DNA from: Mesorhizobium sp. YM1C-6-2
GTDB taxonomy: Bacteria > Pseudomonadota > Alphaproteobacteria > Rhizobiales > Rhizobiaceae
NCBI RefSeq assembly: GCF_003666685.1
Contig: NZ_RCIZ01000010.1
Coordinates: forward strand, 1-64,000
Direction of reading: 5' to 3'
Length of the DNA: 64,000 nucleotides
The position numbers and the translations under genes were made by a program. Shown piece after piece: positions 19,680 through 28,724 of this stretch (its first letter is position 1; every line of letters begins with the position of its first letter). Below the pieces are notes generated by a model, which saw only the letters and a list, made by a program, of their open reading frames with translations, was not told where the DNA came from and ran no database searches.

Positions 19680-21632
19680 TTATGTCCTGGCAGTGGCTGC
19701 CTTTGCTGCGGCGGACACCGATGTCTCATGACCGCCGGCCACAGGCCTGGCTCCCTTGGGAACACGCAGCAACCGCATGCCATTGGCGATGACGATCAGC
19801 ACCGACAACTGGTGCACCAGCATGCCGCCCGCCATATGGATGTCGCCCGAGAACACACCGGCCAGCAGCCCGGCAACTGTCACCAGCGCGATCACCAGAT
19901 TTTGGCGCATGTTGCTGAGCGTTGCCCGCGAGATGGCCATCGCCTCAGGAATCTTTCCTAGATCGTCCTTGAGGAGCGCAATATCCGCGGTCTCGATGGC
20001 AACGTCGCTACCGGCGGCACCCATGGCAATGCTGGTATCCGCAGCCGCGAGAGCGGGAGCATCATTGATGCCGTCGCCGACCATGGCGACATGGGCGCCA
20101 TCGGCCTTCATCTTGCGGATGAGATCCAGCTTGTCCTCTGGCATCAAGCCGGCGTGAACCTCGTCGATGCCGACCTCGCGGGCAACGGCTTGTGCCGCGC
20201 CCTCTTGATCTCCGGTCAGCATGACGACGCGCCGGATGCCGATTTCGCGCAAACGGGCGATGGCCTCTTTCGCACCCTCGCGGGCCATGTCGGACATGCC
20301 CAGCAATCCGATCAGCCTGCCATCAGCCGCCACCAGGATCGGCGTCTGGCCGGCCTTGAGCAGCCGCTCCAGCCCGGCCTCGCCCTCCGTTCCGAGAGGG
20401 ATGCCCAACTTTTCCATCAGCCGGCGGTTGCCGGCGGCGACGTCACGTCCTTCGATGCGAGCGCTGATGCCCATCCCGGCGTGTTCGTCCAGCGTCTCGG
20501 GCGTGGGCAGCGGACCTTGCTTGCGTCCAGCCTCGACGATGGGACGGCCAAGCGGATGGTCAGATCCGCCTTCTGCGGTGGCGGCAAGACGCAGGAGGTC
20601 ATCCTCGCTCATGCCCTGGAGCGCGATCACCGTAGCCAGACGCGGCTTGCCTTCTGTCAGCGTGCCGGTCTTGTCGAGCGCCAGCGTATCGATCCGTCCG
20701 GCACTTTCCAGATGCTGACCACCCTTGATCAGGATGCCGCTGCGTGCGGCTCGGCCGATACCGGCGACGATCGACACCGGCGTCGAGATCACCAGCGCGC
20801 CGGGGCAGCCGACGACCAGCAGGGTCAGTGCCAGCCTGATATCCTGCGTGAAGGCGAAGGTGAGCACGGCAAGTCCGATGATAGAGGGCGTATACCATTG
20901 CGCGAAACGTTCGATCATGCGCTGGCTGGGAGCCTTTTCATCCTGTGCTTCCTCGACGCGCTGGATGATGCGGGCAAGCGTGGTGTCGGCGCCGACATTG
21001 GTGGCGCGAATGCGCAGGAGACCGTTCTCGGCGATGGTCCCGGCATGGACGTGGCTGCCCGGTGCCTTCTCGGCCGGCATCGGCTCGCCAGTGATCGCGG
21101 CTTCACTGACCGCGGCTGTGCCCTCGGTCACTTCACCATCGACGGGAATGCGCTGCCCGGCCTTGACCAGCACGATCTCGCCCGGCTGCACTTCATGGGC
21201 CGGGATTTCGGCCGGTTCACCATTGCGCAGGACGGTTGCGGTGGCAGGCGCGGCGTCCAGCAATTCCTTCAAGGCGCCGCGGGTCTGGCCCATTGTCCGC
21301 ACTTCAAGCCATGCGCCGAACATGAAGAGGAAGGTGACGGCGGCCGATTCCCAGACTTCGCCGATCATCAGGGCGCCGACAGCGGCGACGGTGACAAGGA
21401 GTTCGATGCTGAGATGCCTGACCCGCAACGCTCGCCAGGCGCGTACCGCAATGTCGGAGCCAGCCAGCAAGGCGGCGGCGACCATCAATGCGGACCACAG
21501 CTCGATCATGTCAAAGCCATAGCGTGCCAAAAGGCCGGTGGCGATCAGCCCGCCGCTGCCCATAGTCAGCCAGAAGCGCCGGCGCGCCGGATGCGCAAAG
21601 GCGCTCTTGATCTCTAGAATGACACCGCTCAT
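19680..21632 (-). CDS. P1B-type heavy-metal ATPase with unusual CPG membrane motif
   Basis: A 650-residue metal-transporting P-type ATPase. There is no metal-binding domain at the N terminus; a separate chaperone-like gene lies upstream. The membrane motif reads VVGCPGALVISTP (about residue 273), so the canonical second Cys of CPC is Gly. The phosphorylation site [12 protein letters not shown] is near 317, TGD and [14 protein letters not shown] follow. The C-terminal helices include HMAGGMLVHQLSVL. The ATG at 21632 has AAGGAGAG upstream. It is probably cotranscribed with the CopZ-like gene. The metal is uncertain; the altered motif argues against standard Cu(I) coordination. Confidence 0.9.
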   Translation of the reverse strand: MSGVILEIKSAFAHPARRRFWLTMGSGGLIATGLLARYGFDMIELWSALMVAAALLAGSDIAVRAWRALRVRHLSIELLVTVAAVGALMIGEVWESAAVTFLFMFGAWLEVRTMGQTRGALKELLDAAPATATVLRNGEPAEIPAHEVQPGEIVLVKAGQRIPVDGEVTEGTAAVSEAAITGEPMPAEKAPGSHVHAGTIAENGLLRIRATNVGADTTLARIIQRVEEAQDEKAPSQRMIERFAQWYTPSIIGLAVLTFAFTQDIRLALTLLVVGCPGALVISTPVSIVAGIGRAARSGILIKGGQHLESAGRIDTLALDKTGTLTEGKPRLATVIALQGMSEDDLLRLAATAEGGSDHPLGRPIVEAGRKQGPLPTPETLDEHAGMGISARIEGRDVAAGNRRLMEKLGIPLGTEGEAGLERLLKAGQTPILVAADGRLIGLLGMSDMAREGAKEAIARLREIGIRRVVMLTGDQEGAAQAVAREVGIDEVHAGLMPEDKLDLIRKMKADGAHVAMVGDGINDAPALAAADTSIAMGAAGSDVAIETADIALLKDDLGKIPEAMAISRATLSNMRQNLVIALVTVAGLLAGVFSGDIHMAGGMLVHQLSVLIVIANGMRLLRVPKGARPVAGGHETSVSAAAKAATART

Positions 21633-21711
21633 CTCAACTCTCCTTTTTTCAGCATCCTCCAGACGAGCCGGCCGCGCCGATTTTTCGACGCGGCCGGGCG
21701 ATGGGATAGAT

Positions 21712-21939
21712 TCAGAAGGCCGACGGTCTTGCTTCGTAGCCGGTGCTGCGCACCGCATCGACCAGCGCCTCGACGCTCGACTGGCTGGGGTCGTGCTCGA
21801 CCTCGATCTTGCCGGTGTTGAAACGTACGGTAGCCTTCTCAACGCCCGGCAAGGCATTCAACGCCTTCTCGATCTTCGGAACACAGGACGGGCATGAAAG
21901 CTCATCACTGCGCAGGACCGTTTTCATCGATTGGGTCAT
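21712..21939 (-). CDS. Heavy-metal-associated (CopZ-like) chaperone
   Basis: A 75-residue single HMA domain with the metal-binding pair in LSCPSCVPKIEKAL (CxxC at about residues 16-19) and the usual beta-alpha-beta-beta-alpha-beta layout ending in VRSTGYEARPSAF. The ATG at 21939 is preceded by AAGGAG. It lies 79 bases upstream of the CPG-motif ATPase and would pass metal to it or sense it. A LysR-type gene diverges from the same 92-base promoter region. Confidence 0.88.
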   Translation of the reverse strand: MTQSMKTVLRSDELSCPSCVPKIEKALNALPGVEKATVRFNTGKIEVEHDPSQSSVEALVDAVRSTGYEARPSAF

Positions 21940-22031
21940 GGTTTTTCTCCTTCTGTCAGGGGCAGGTTGCGGTGAACCCAGCCCTCGACCTGAAAGATAG
22001 GCTGTGCGAGGATGGGTTAGTATGAGCCATA

Positions 22032-22973
22032 ATGGAAAGCTCGGCTTGCATGGATGCAAAGGCTAATTGGGATGATCTGCGTGTCTTTCTGGCTGTCGCA
22101 CGGGCCGGGTCCCTGTCGGGCGCGGCGCGAACGCTCGGCGTGAACCACTCCACGGTCTTTCGCCGCATCGGCGCATTCGAAGAGGTGTTGACGGTACGCC
22201 TCTTCGAGCGGCAGCCGGGCGGCTATCTGCTCACGCCCGCCGGAGAAGAACTGCGCGACGGCGCGTTGCGCGTCGAGGAGGAGATCGCAAGCCTGAGCCG
22301 CAAGGTGAGCGGGCAGGATTTGCGTCTCAGCGGCAGCGTCAGGGTTACGACCATCGACATGCTGGCCTTCGGGCTGCTGCCACGCCACCTTGCCGGGTTC
22401 CGTGATGCCTATCCCGATATCGAGGTCGAGCTCATCGTCGGAAACGCCACCCTCAATCTTAGCCGACGTGAGGCTGACATTGCGCTTCGTGTTGGCAACG
22501 CGCCTGCGGAAACCCTGGTTGGTCGTCGGGTGGGGCGGCTCGCCTTTGCCGTCTATGGCAGCGCCAGCTACCGCGCGCGCCGGCCGGAGGCCGATCTGGC
22601 GCAGCATGACTGGATCGGCTACGATTCAGAGCATGAGGCGCTGGTGCGCCGCATCACGCGCTTTCTACCCGAGGCAAAGCCGACGCTACGCACGAATTCG
22701 GTCGCATCCGCTCTGTTCGCGGCCAAGGCGGGGCTAGGGCTTGCACCATTACCGTGTGGACTGGCCGATCTCGAGCCCGACCTGACACGAATTGCGCCGT
22801 TGCCCGATGAGTTCACTCTCGATCTTTGGCTGTTGACCCATGAAGATTTGCGCCAGACGGGACGGATTCGCGCATTCCTTGATTTTCTGGCCGAAGAATT
22901 GGCAAAGGAAGCGCCATTGCTGGAAGGACGAGGTCATGACGAGATCGTTTCAATTCGCGGGACCACCCAATGA
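22032..22973 (+). CDS. LysR-type transcriptional regulator
   Basis: A 313-residue LysR regulator. The winged helix is in the first 65 residues (DDLRVFLAVARAGSLSGAAR, then LGVNHSTVFRRIGAFEE), and the effector-binding domain runs to about residue 300. An ATG at 22050 is an alternative start. It is divergent from the metal chaperone and ATPase genes and 36 bases upstream of the P1B-4 ATPase gene. It may therefore control both, but its effector is unknown. Confidence 0.88.
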   Translation: MESSACMDAKANWDDLRVFLAVARAGSLSGAARTLGVNHSTVFRRIGAFEEVLTVRLFERQPGGYLLTPAGEELRDGALRVEEEIASLSRKVSGQDLRLSGSVRVTTIDMLAFGLLPRHLAGFRDAYPDIEVELIVGNATLNLSRREADIALRVGNAPAETLVGRRVGRLAFAVYGSASYRARRPEADLAQHDWIGYDSEHEALVRRITRFLPEAKPTLRTNSVASALFAAKAGLGLAPLPCGLADLEPDLTRIAPLPDEFTLDLWLLTHEDLRQTGRIRAFLDFLAEELAKEAPLLEGRGHDEIVSIRGTTQ

Positions 22974-23009
22974 ACGGCGACGATCGGGCTGCGTCATATC
23001 GGAGGTAGT

Positions 23010-25007
23010 GTGAGAAACCTGTTTCAGATTGACCGTTCTTTCATCCTGACGGTCCTCACCGTCCTCGGGATGATCCTGGCCACGCTCGCTCTATGGCCGC
23101 TTCAGGGCGCCGTCGCCGCTTTCTTTTCTCTCGTCGGTCTTGCGCTCGTTTATCTGGCGGGGGGTCTGCCTGCCGCATGGCGGGCGGCCGTCACCTTGTG
23201 GGAAGAGCGCGTTCTCGACATTGACCTTCTGATGGTGGTTGCTGCTGTCGCGGCGGCGGCGGTTGGCGCACCCTTCGAGGGCGCGGTTCTGCTGACGCTT
23301 TTCAGTATCTCGACCACGCTGGAGGAGCGCGCGCTCGGCCGCGCGCGCCGCGCCATCGAGGCATTGATGGAGCTGCGTCCCGAGACGGCACTTCGCAAGG
23401 CATCGGACGGAACAGTTGCCGAGATTCCGGCTGCCGATCTCAGTGTGGATGATGTCGTGGTGCTGCGGCCGGGCGCGCGGGTTCCCGCCGATGGGGTAAT
23501 CATTGGCGGCCGCAGCTCGCTCGATGAGGCAAACATCACCGGCGAGTCGATGCCGGTCGCCAAGGAGCCCGGTGCACAGGTCTTCGAGGCGACGGTCAAT
23601 CTCGACGGTGTGCTTGAGGTGACCGTGACGAGGTCGGTCGAAGAAAGTACCGTCGCCCGCATGATCGCGCTGGTGACCGAAGCGCAGGCCGCCAAGGCGC
23701 CGTCCGAACGCTTTAGCGCGTGGTTCGGCCAGCGCTACACAGTTGCGGTGATGGCCGGAGCTGTCTTGGCCTTCGCGATTTTCTACTGGCTAGGACGCGA
23801 CTGGGAGGAAGCGCTCTACCGATCTGCGACCTTGCTGGTGGCTGCAAGCCCGTGCGCGATCGTCATCTCCGTGCCTGCCGCGATCTTATCGGCGCTGTCG
23901 GCGGCAGCGCGCGGCGGTGTGTTGTTCAAGGGCGGGGCGGCGCTTGAGACACTGGCGGCAGTCGACATTTTTGCCTTCGACAAGACCGGGACGTTGACGA
24001 CGGGCAAAGCGTCGGTAACCGGGGTTGTGGCGCTTGACGGGGATGAACGGCTCTTCCTGTCGTTGCTTGCAGGGCTCGAGGCGCACTCCGAACACCACAG
24101 CGCCGCGGCCATTCGGCAGGAAGCCGCCAGCCGCGGCATCGACCCCGCCAAAGTGGTGAACGTGAGCGCCCGCCCGAGCGCCGGAATCGTCGGTGAAGCA
24201 GGAGCCGGGCAATTGTGGGCAGGCAATCCGCGCCTGGCCGCGCAGATGGGCGCATCCATTGAGCACCCGGCACTCAAGGCGCTGGCCGCTGACACGCAGA
24301 CAGTCATTTATGTGGGGCGAGATTCGCGCGTTATGGGCGCTGTCACCATCGCAGATCAGGCGCGCTCGACGTCCGCACCGGCTCTTGCCGCGTTGCGGGA
24401 AGGTGGGGTCAGCCAGATCGTCATGATGACCGGCGACCGGCGGCCCGTCGCCTTGCGCATAGGAGCAGAGCTTGGACTGAAGCCTGACGAGATCCACGCC
24501 GACATGCTGCCGGAGGACAAGGTGCGGATGGCGGGCGAGTTGGCAGCCAGAGGCAAGGTTGCGTTCGTCGGTGATGGCGTTAACGACGCAGCAGCGCTTG
24601 CCCGCGCTGATGTGGGGATTGCAATGGGCGCGGCTGGCTCGGATGTCGCGCTGCAGGCGGCCGACGTGGCGCTGCTGTCGGAGGACATGGGACGGCTCGC
24701 GGATGCGCATCGGCTTGCCCGTCGCGCAGCAACAATTATTCGGCAGAACCTCGTCTTTGCCATGGGTGCCATGGCGATCCTCGTCACCGGTGGACTCTTT
24801 TTCGAGTTGCCTCTGCCGCTTGCGGTCATCGGCCATGAAGGCGGAACCGTGTTGGTGGTTTTGAATGGGTTGAGACTACTCAGAGATCCCATTCGCCGCG
24901 ACGCATCACAATCCAAACCGCACCGAAAATTGCTCGGCACTTCGAGCGTGATCCAGCCCATCCAGCGACAGGCCTACCGTCGAAAAGTCTTACGACGAGC
25001 GAGTTGA
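23010..25007 (+). CDS. P1B-4-type metal ATPase (SPC motif, CoaT/CtpD-like)
   Basis: A 665-residue ATPase starting at GTG 23010, preceded by GGAGGTAGT. The membrane motif is SPC (VAASPCAIVISVP, about residue 280), phosphorylation site FDKTGTLTTGK (about 323), hinge GDGVNDAAALARADVG. Near the end is the HEGGT motif (GHEGGTVLVVLNGLRLL, about 608), which marks the P1B-4 group that exports Co2+, Fe2+ or related ions. It has few predicted helices at the N terminus and no HMA domain, as in that group. About 40 residues after RDPIRR are a tail without homology, perhaps read-through into adjacent IS-altered DNA. Confidence 0.92.
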   Translation: MRNLFQIDRSFILTVLTVLGMILATLALWPLQGAVAAFFSLVGLALVYLAGGLPAAWRAAVTLWEERVLDIDLLMVVAAVAAAAVGAPFEGAVLLTLFSISTTLEERALGRARRAIEALMELRPETALRKASDGTVAEIPAADLSVDDVVVLRPGARVPADGVIIGGRSSLDEANITGESMPVAKEPGAQVFEATVNLDGVLEVTVTRSVEESTVARMIALVTEAQAAKAPSERFSAWFGQRYTVAVMAGAVLAFAIFYWLGRDWEEALYRSATLLVAASPCAIVISVPAAILSALSAAARGGVLFKGGAALETLAAVDIFAFDKTGTLTTGKASVTGVVALDGDERLFLSLLAGLEAHSEHHSAAAIRQEAASRGIDPAKVVNVSARPSAGIVGEAGAGQLWAGNPRLAAQMGASIEHPALKALAADTQTVIYVGRDSRVMGAVTIADQARSTSAPALAALREGGVSQIVMMTGDRRPVALRIGAELGLKPDEIHADMLPEDKVRMAGELAARGKVAFVGDGVNDAAALARADVGIAMGAAGSDVALQAADVALLSEDMGRLADAHRLARRAATIIRQNLVFAMGAMAILVTGGLFFELPLPLAVIGHEGGTVLVVLNGLRLLRDPIRRDASQSKPHRKLLGTSSVIQPIQRQAYRRKVLRRAS

Positions 25008-25022
25008 ACCGACTTTAACTAC

Positions 25023-25448
25023 CTAGGCAAAGCCTTCCTGGGTCCTGATGTAGGTGATGTCTGTCACCCACGCCTTGTCCGGCGCATCAACATCGAACTG
25101 TCGAGCCAGGGTGTTGTCGACCACGACCGACGGCTTGCCGCCATAGGAGCCAGGCCGGCGCTTGTAGCCGATCTGCGCCTTGATCCCAGCCAGCCTGGCG
25201 AGACGAGCGATGCGGTTGGCACAACTGGTCTCTCCCTGGTCGAGTAGGTCGTCGTGCAGCTTGCGGTAGCCGTAGACCCTGCCGCTTTCCTTCCAGGCCT
25301 TGCTGATGAGCTCGGTCTGACGGGCGTCTTCTCGACCTCGCCTGCTCAAGGGATTCTTCAGCCAGGCGTAGAAACCGCTGGGTTGGATGCGCAGGCAACG
25401 ACACATCGTCCGAACAGTGAACTGCTGGCGATGCTCGGCAACAAACGC
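25023..25448 (-). pseudogene. IS3-family transposase OrfB fragment
   Basis: The minus-strand frame reads AFVAEHRQQFTVRTMCRCLR, then PSGFYAWLKNPLSRR and an HTH_21-like region (GRVYGYRKLHDDL), and reaches the first catalytic Asp of the rve domain in AWVTDITYIRTQEGF. It then stops. The remaining catalytic residues, OrfA and both element ends are missing. It is a dead remnant wedged between the P1B-4 ATPase gene and a beheaded dioxygenase gene. Confidence 0.85.
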
Positions 25449-25449
25449 G

Positions 25450-25928
25450 CACCCGCTTGCGAGGATGGGAACGAGCCTACGCTTGCGCGCGAAGCCGGCC
25501 CGTTCTTCAGGCCGAATGCGCCGCTCAAGCAGGATCTTTTTCTGGATGCACCAGGCGGCACTCCATTCACTATCGCCGGCTACGTCGTTGATGATCGCTG
25601 CAGACCTCTATCTAGGAGCCTGATCGAAATCTGGCATGCGGACGAAAATGGTGACTACGACCACCAGGGCTTCCGGCTCAGAGGCCATCAATTCGCCGAT
25701 GAGCAGGGGCGCTGGTGGTTCAACACGGTAATGCCCGCGCTTTATTCGGGACGCACGCGCCATTTTCATTTCCGAGTTCAGCGTGCGGGCGGAGCGGTCC
25801 TGACAACGCAGCTGTTTTTCCCAGATGAGCCGGGCAATGCGCGAGACTGGCTCTTCGATGAAACGCTGCTCATTGCCATGACCAATGCCACCGATGGACG
25901 CTTCGGGCGTTTCGATTTCGTCGTCTGA
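25450..25928 (+). pseudogene. Intradiol ring-cleavage dioxygenase, 5'-truncated at IS3 remnant
   Basis: From about 25450 the plus strand encodes PACEDGNEPTLAREAGPFFR and then the intradiol dioxygenase core to the natural end at GRFGRFDFVV. The Fe(III) ligands look intact: a Tyr in NGDYDHQGF, and the Tyr and two His residues in LYSGRTRHFHFRV. Upstream of 25450 the same frame only reads antisense IS3 sequence, so the native N terminus, usually a signal peptide in this exported subgroup, has been lost. The open frame formally starts at 25254, but a working protein is unlikely. Confidence 0.82.
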
Positions 25929-26020
25929 TATCGCCGACCACGTGCGGAAGGGCTTCAGATGAAGAAGTATTTCCATGATCGAGCCTGATCCTCCACGGAT
26001 CCGGGCGAAGGCATGTAGCT

Positions 26021-26453
26021 ATGAGCATCATGGTTCGTCGCAAGAAGAAGACGCAAATCTCGGTCTATCTCGATCCCGAGATCATGACGATGCTGACGGA
26101 TTACGCTGCCCGCCGGGACCAGTCCCAGTCGATGATCGCGGAAGCCGCTATCGCGTCCTTCCTGTTGCCCGATGCTGATGAGAGACGAGAAGCGGCCATC
26201 GCCAAGCGGATCGACCAGGTCGACCGCCGCTAATGCGACTGGAGCGCGATCTCGGTATCAGCGTTGAGATCATGGCGGTTTTTATTCGGTTCTGGTTCTC
26301 CTCGAGACCGGCGTTGCACGAACCCGCGGCCCACGCCGCGCGGGCCAAAGCGGACGAACGCTACGAGCTTTCGTCTCCGCGCTTGGGCGTCGTTTGGCGC
26401 AAGGGCCGAAGCTGCGGCAGGAAATCAGCGAAGATCCAGCGAGCAATGCCTAG
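26021..26453 (+). pseudogene. Ribbon-helix-helix (CopG-like) gene of a trb-type conjugation locus, frameshifted
   Basis: The first frame encodes 70 residues with an RHH fold (KKKTQISVYLDPEIMTMLTD) and stops at TAA 26231. The homology resumes at once in another frame from ATG 26233 (RLERDLGISVEIMAVFIRFW). It then shifts again near 26372 to read AFVSALGRRLAQGPKLRQEI and ends at 26451. Joined, the three pieces give a protein of about 143 residues like the CopG-family proteins encoded just before trbB in rhizobial conjugation operons. Two frameshifts make it a pseudogene. No trb genes remain beside it. Confidence 0.7.
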
Positions 26454-26509
26454 TTGCCTGCAACGCCTTTACCGGGGAATGGCGGCTTTAGTCATCCTCG
26501 AGACATAGT

Positions 26510-27424
26510 CTAAGTGGGCAGAACTTCTTCAAGCTGTCTGACCAGCGCCTGACGCTTCTCGACTTTCAAGCTGTCGAGGTTCTGTTGCCGCCATCGCACT
26601 GCGGGCAGGTCGGCCGCGGACTCTAGGTCGGGGATCGCCCAGTCGGGTTCACCACGCTCGAACGCCAACAGGAACTGGCGGTGCGCATCGGGCATCGCGC
26701 CGACAATGCCGGCGATCAATGCTTCACGCGCCGCAAGCAGGGTCTCGAGTTCGACCGGTTGCCGGGTCATGCCGACAAAACCGCGCGCGAATTCGGTGGC
26801 GATGTCCTTGCGCCGAACTGCCAATACCTCGGCCATGGGGCGATCATGGCTGATGAGATAGATGAGAAAGGCCCGGCGAAGTGACTCGTCGATGCCTTCG
26901 TTCGCCAGTAGATCGCGGACGTCGAACAGATCGCGCGGATGCTGCCTATCGAGCGCGGCGACAATCTTGCCGGCATAAAGATCAGGGAAGGAGACGATCC
27001 GCATTTCGGCAAATCCGAATTCGTCTTCCACGCTGGGCGAGACCGAGCGTATGGCGGGCTCGAACACGCAGCCACGCAGGACCGGCGTCACCTCAATCTT
27101 GATTTGCGCGCCATCGCCGCGGAACACGAGCTTGGTGATCACGTTCTCGCGTGAGCGTGACGGAGCGACACGGGAGCCGCGGACTGTCTCGGTAATGCGC
27201 TCGGCGATACGCGCCATCGCCGCATCGATCGTTGCAAGCGAGGTCGCGCGATCCTGCACTGGCAGGTAGGTAAGGTCGATATCGACCGAGAGACGCGGCA
27301 GGTCGCGCACGAACAGATTGATTGCCGTGCCACCCTTCATCGCGAAGCACTCTTCAGCAACCACCGAAGCCAGTGTGCGGATCAGTAGTGCGACCTGTTT
27401 TCGGTAAGTGTCCGCAAATGCCAT
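26510..27424 (-). CDS. abiEii: AbiEii-type toxin (nucleotidyltransferase), type IV toxin-antitoxin
   Basis: A 304-residue nucleotidyltransferase-like protein. Near the N terminus is the motif-I region MKGGTAINLFVRDLPRLSVD followed by IDLTY, giving the GG...DxD pattern of DUF1814/AbiEii toxins. Later blocks include KIEVTPVLRG, FPDLYAGKIVAALDRQHPRD and LFDVRDLL. The ATG at 27424 shares one base with the antitoxin stop (TGATG), so translation is coupled. AbiE systems block phage by toxin-mediated growth arrest. The longer frame to 27550 lies inside the antitoxin gene and is rejected. Confidence 0.9.
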   Translation of the reverse strand: MAFADTYRKQVALLIRTLASVVAEECFAMKGGTAINLFVRDLPRLSVDIDLTYLPVQDRATSLATIDAAMARIAERITETVRGSRVAPSRSRENVITKLVFRGDGAQIKIEVTPVLRGCVFEPAIRSVSPSVEDEFGFAEMRIVSFPDLYAGKIVAALDRQHPRDLFDVRDLLANEGIDESLRRAFLIYLISHDRPMAEVLAVRRKDIATEFARGFVGMTRQPVELETLLAAREALIAGIVGAMPDAHRQFLLAFERGEPDWAIPDLESAADLPAVRWRQQNLDSLKVEKRQALVRQLEEVLPT

Positions 27425-28272
27425 CAATACGCCTCGGCCAGTTCCTTGGGAACGGTGATCTCGTAGGTCGGGTCGTACCTGCCATCCTTGACCAGCATGC
27501 GCTTGCCCGATCCCAAATCGATTGCGGTTCGGTCGACATGCTTGAGCCATGCATGGCGATGCCGATCGGCAAAAAAGAAGAACAAGCGCTTCACCTTCAC
27601 ACTGCGGCAGCGGACAAGCAGCTTCTGGAGCCGCCTCGGCGCAAGATCGCTCAGACCTTCCATCAGCACGTCGACCTGATCGAAGCTTTCATGGTGCGGG
27701 AGTTCATCGAGAAGTTCGAGAATCGATCGTTCGGGCGTCGATACCGTCAACGGCCAGTCCCATTGGCCCCAGGGCAGAACACGCAGTCCGGCATCCTGAA
27801 AAGATCCCGCATCTCGCGCATCAGGTGCGCGGTCCGAAACGAGGGAAGGGAAGCTGATACCTTCCAGGTCGGCCCCGAAAAGCGGCGTGCTGTTATGATA
27901 CACGAACCGTTCCGTCAGCGGCAGCGTCGTGAGCCAGCTGGGTGGCCTTGCTGGACCGTGAAGGTGGATCTCGGAACGATCCTGTGAGAGGTAATGGGCA
28001 TAGCCTTGCAGCTCGAGGGCTGTCCGGCCGCCAACGGTGAGACGATAGCCTAGAAGCGTCTGCAGGGAGATGACCACCTGCTGCCAGCCAAGCTGTCCGC
28101 GAGGGCGCCGATAGACACGGCGAGCCGGCTGTTCGAGCCAACCCGAGGCGACATATTTGGTGCGCAGTGAGGTTGAGTAGCCGTGAGCAGAAAGCCACGC
28201 GGCATCGACGAGCAATCCTTCTGGCAGGAGGTGCTCCAGCTGCTTTAACTTCCCCGTTGTTTGCTCACTCAT
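27424..28272 (-). CDS. abiEi: AbiEi-family antitoxin, type IV toxin-antitoxin
   Basis: A 282-residue protein. The N terminus holds a winged-helix DNA-binding domain (LPEGLLVDAAWLSAHGYSTS through WLEQPARRVYRRPRG). The C-terminal antitoxin domain contains ERSILELLDELPHHESFDQV and FFFADRHRHAWLKHV. AbiEi proteins neutralise AbiEii and repress their own promoter through inverted repeats. Perfect inverted repeats lie just upstream at 28293-28315. Confidence 0.9.
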   Translation of the reverse strand: MSEQTTGKLKQLEHLLPEGLLVDAAWLSAHGYSTSLRTKYVASGWLEQPARRVYRRPRGQLGWQQVVISLQTLLGYRLTVGGRTALELQGYAHYLSQDRSEIHLHGPARPPSWLTTLPLTERFVYHNSTPLFGADLEGISFPSLVSDRAPDARDAGSFQDAGLRVLPWGQWDWPLTVSTPERSILELLDELPHHESFDQVDVLMEGLSDLAPRRLQKLLVRCRSVKVKRLFFFFADRHRHAWLKHVDRTAIDLGSGKRMLVKDGRYDPTYEITVPKELAEAY

Positions 28273-28292
28273 GGTGAGTGTTTTAGCATGAT

Positions 28293-28315
28293 TTCAAACT
28301 ATGCGCCAGTTTGAA
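28293..28315. promoter_or_regulatory. Inverted repeat, likely AbiEi operator
   Basis: TTCAAACT at 28293-28300 is repeated inverted as AGTTTGAA at 28308-28315, with a 7-base spacer, ending 21 bases before the antitoxin start codon. AbiE antitoxins are known to autoregulate through inverted repeats in this position. Binding is inferred. Confidence 0.55.
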
Positions 28316-28325
28316 GGTGCCTTGG

Positions 28326-28348
28326 TTTGCTGCGCTGTGGTTAGCAAA
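28326..28348. promoter_or_regulatory. Second imperfect inverted repeat upstream of abiEi
   Basis: TTTGCT (28326-28331) and AGCAAA (28343-28348) form a 6-base inverted repeat with an 11-base spacer, just outside the perfect repeat. It may be a second operator half or chance. Confidence 0.3.
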
Positions 28349-28724
28349 TCCGCACAAACGCAAACTGACCTCTTGTTCGAGGCAGGTCGCTCATTGTGGT
28401 CAGCGGTGTTTTCTGATACAAATCGGCTATTCTGTGGTGTGGCCTTCACAGGGTCCAAACGGGCGATAGACGCCGATTGTCCTTGAAACCCACAAATTTC
28501 TTTTCGACCCTTTTTCCCTTTAAAATCAAAAGCGTAACATTTTGACTAGCCAGTAGTCGGTTTTTGTGCGCCCGAAGGCCATAATTATATGTGATATCAA
28601 TGGCTTAAGGTGGGTTTGGACGATTGAGTGGGAATGATCAGGCCCTCCGAACGTGTCCAAAACTGCCCGCAATGGGCTTCATGCCATCTCAAGCACGAGT
28701 TTGCGACACAGCCGCGGCGGCGGG
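28349..28724. other. AT-richer intergenic stretch between AbiE and the GntR gene
   Basis: This region is richer in A and T than its surroundings, especially 28490-28620, and contains no supported gene. It could mark an insertion boundary of the AbiE island. I saw no direct-repeat attachment site. Confidence 0.35.

Noticed and set aside
28266-28280. Small inverted repeat CACTC/GAGTG around the abiEi start codon.
   Set aside because: Only five pairs and overlapping coding sequence; too weak to call a regulatory site.
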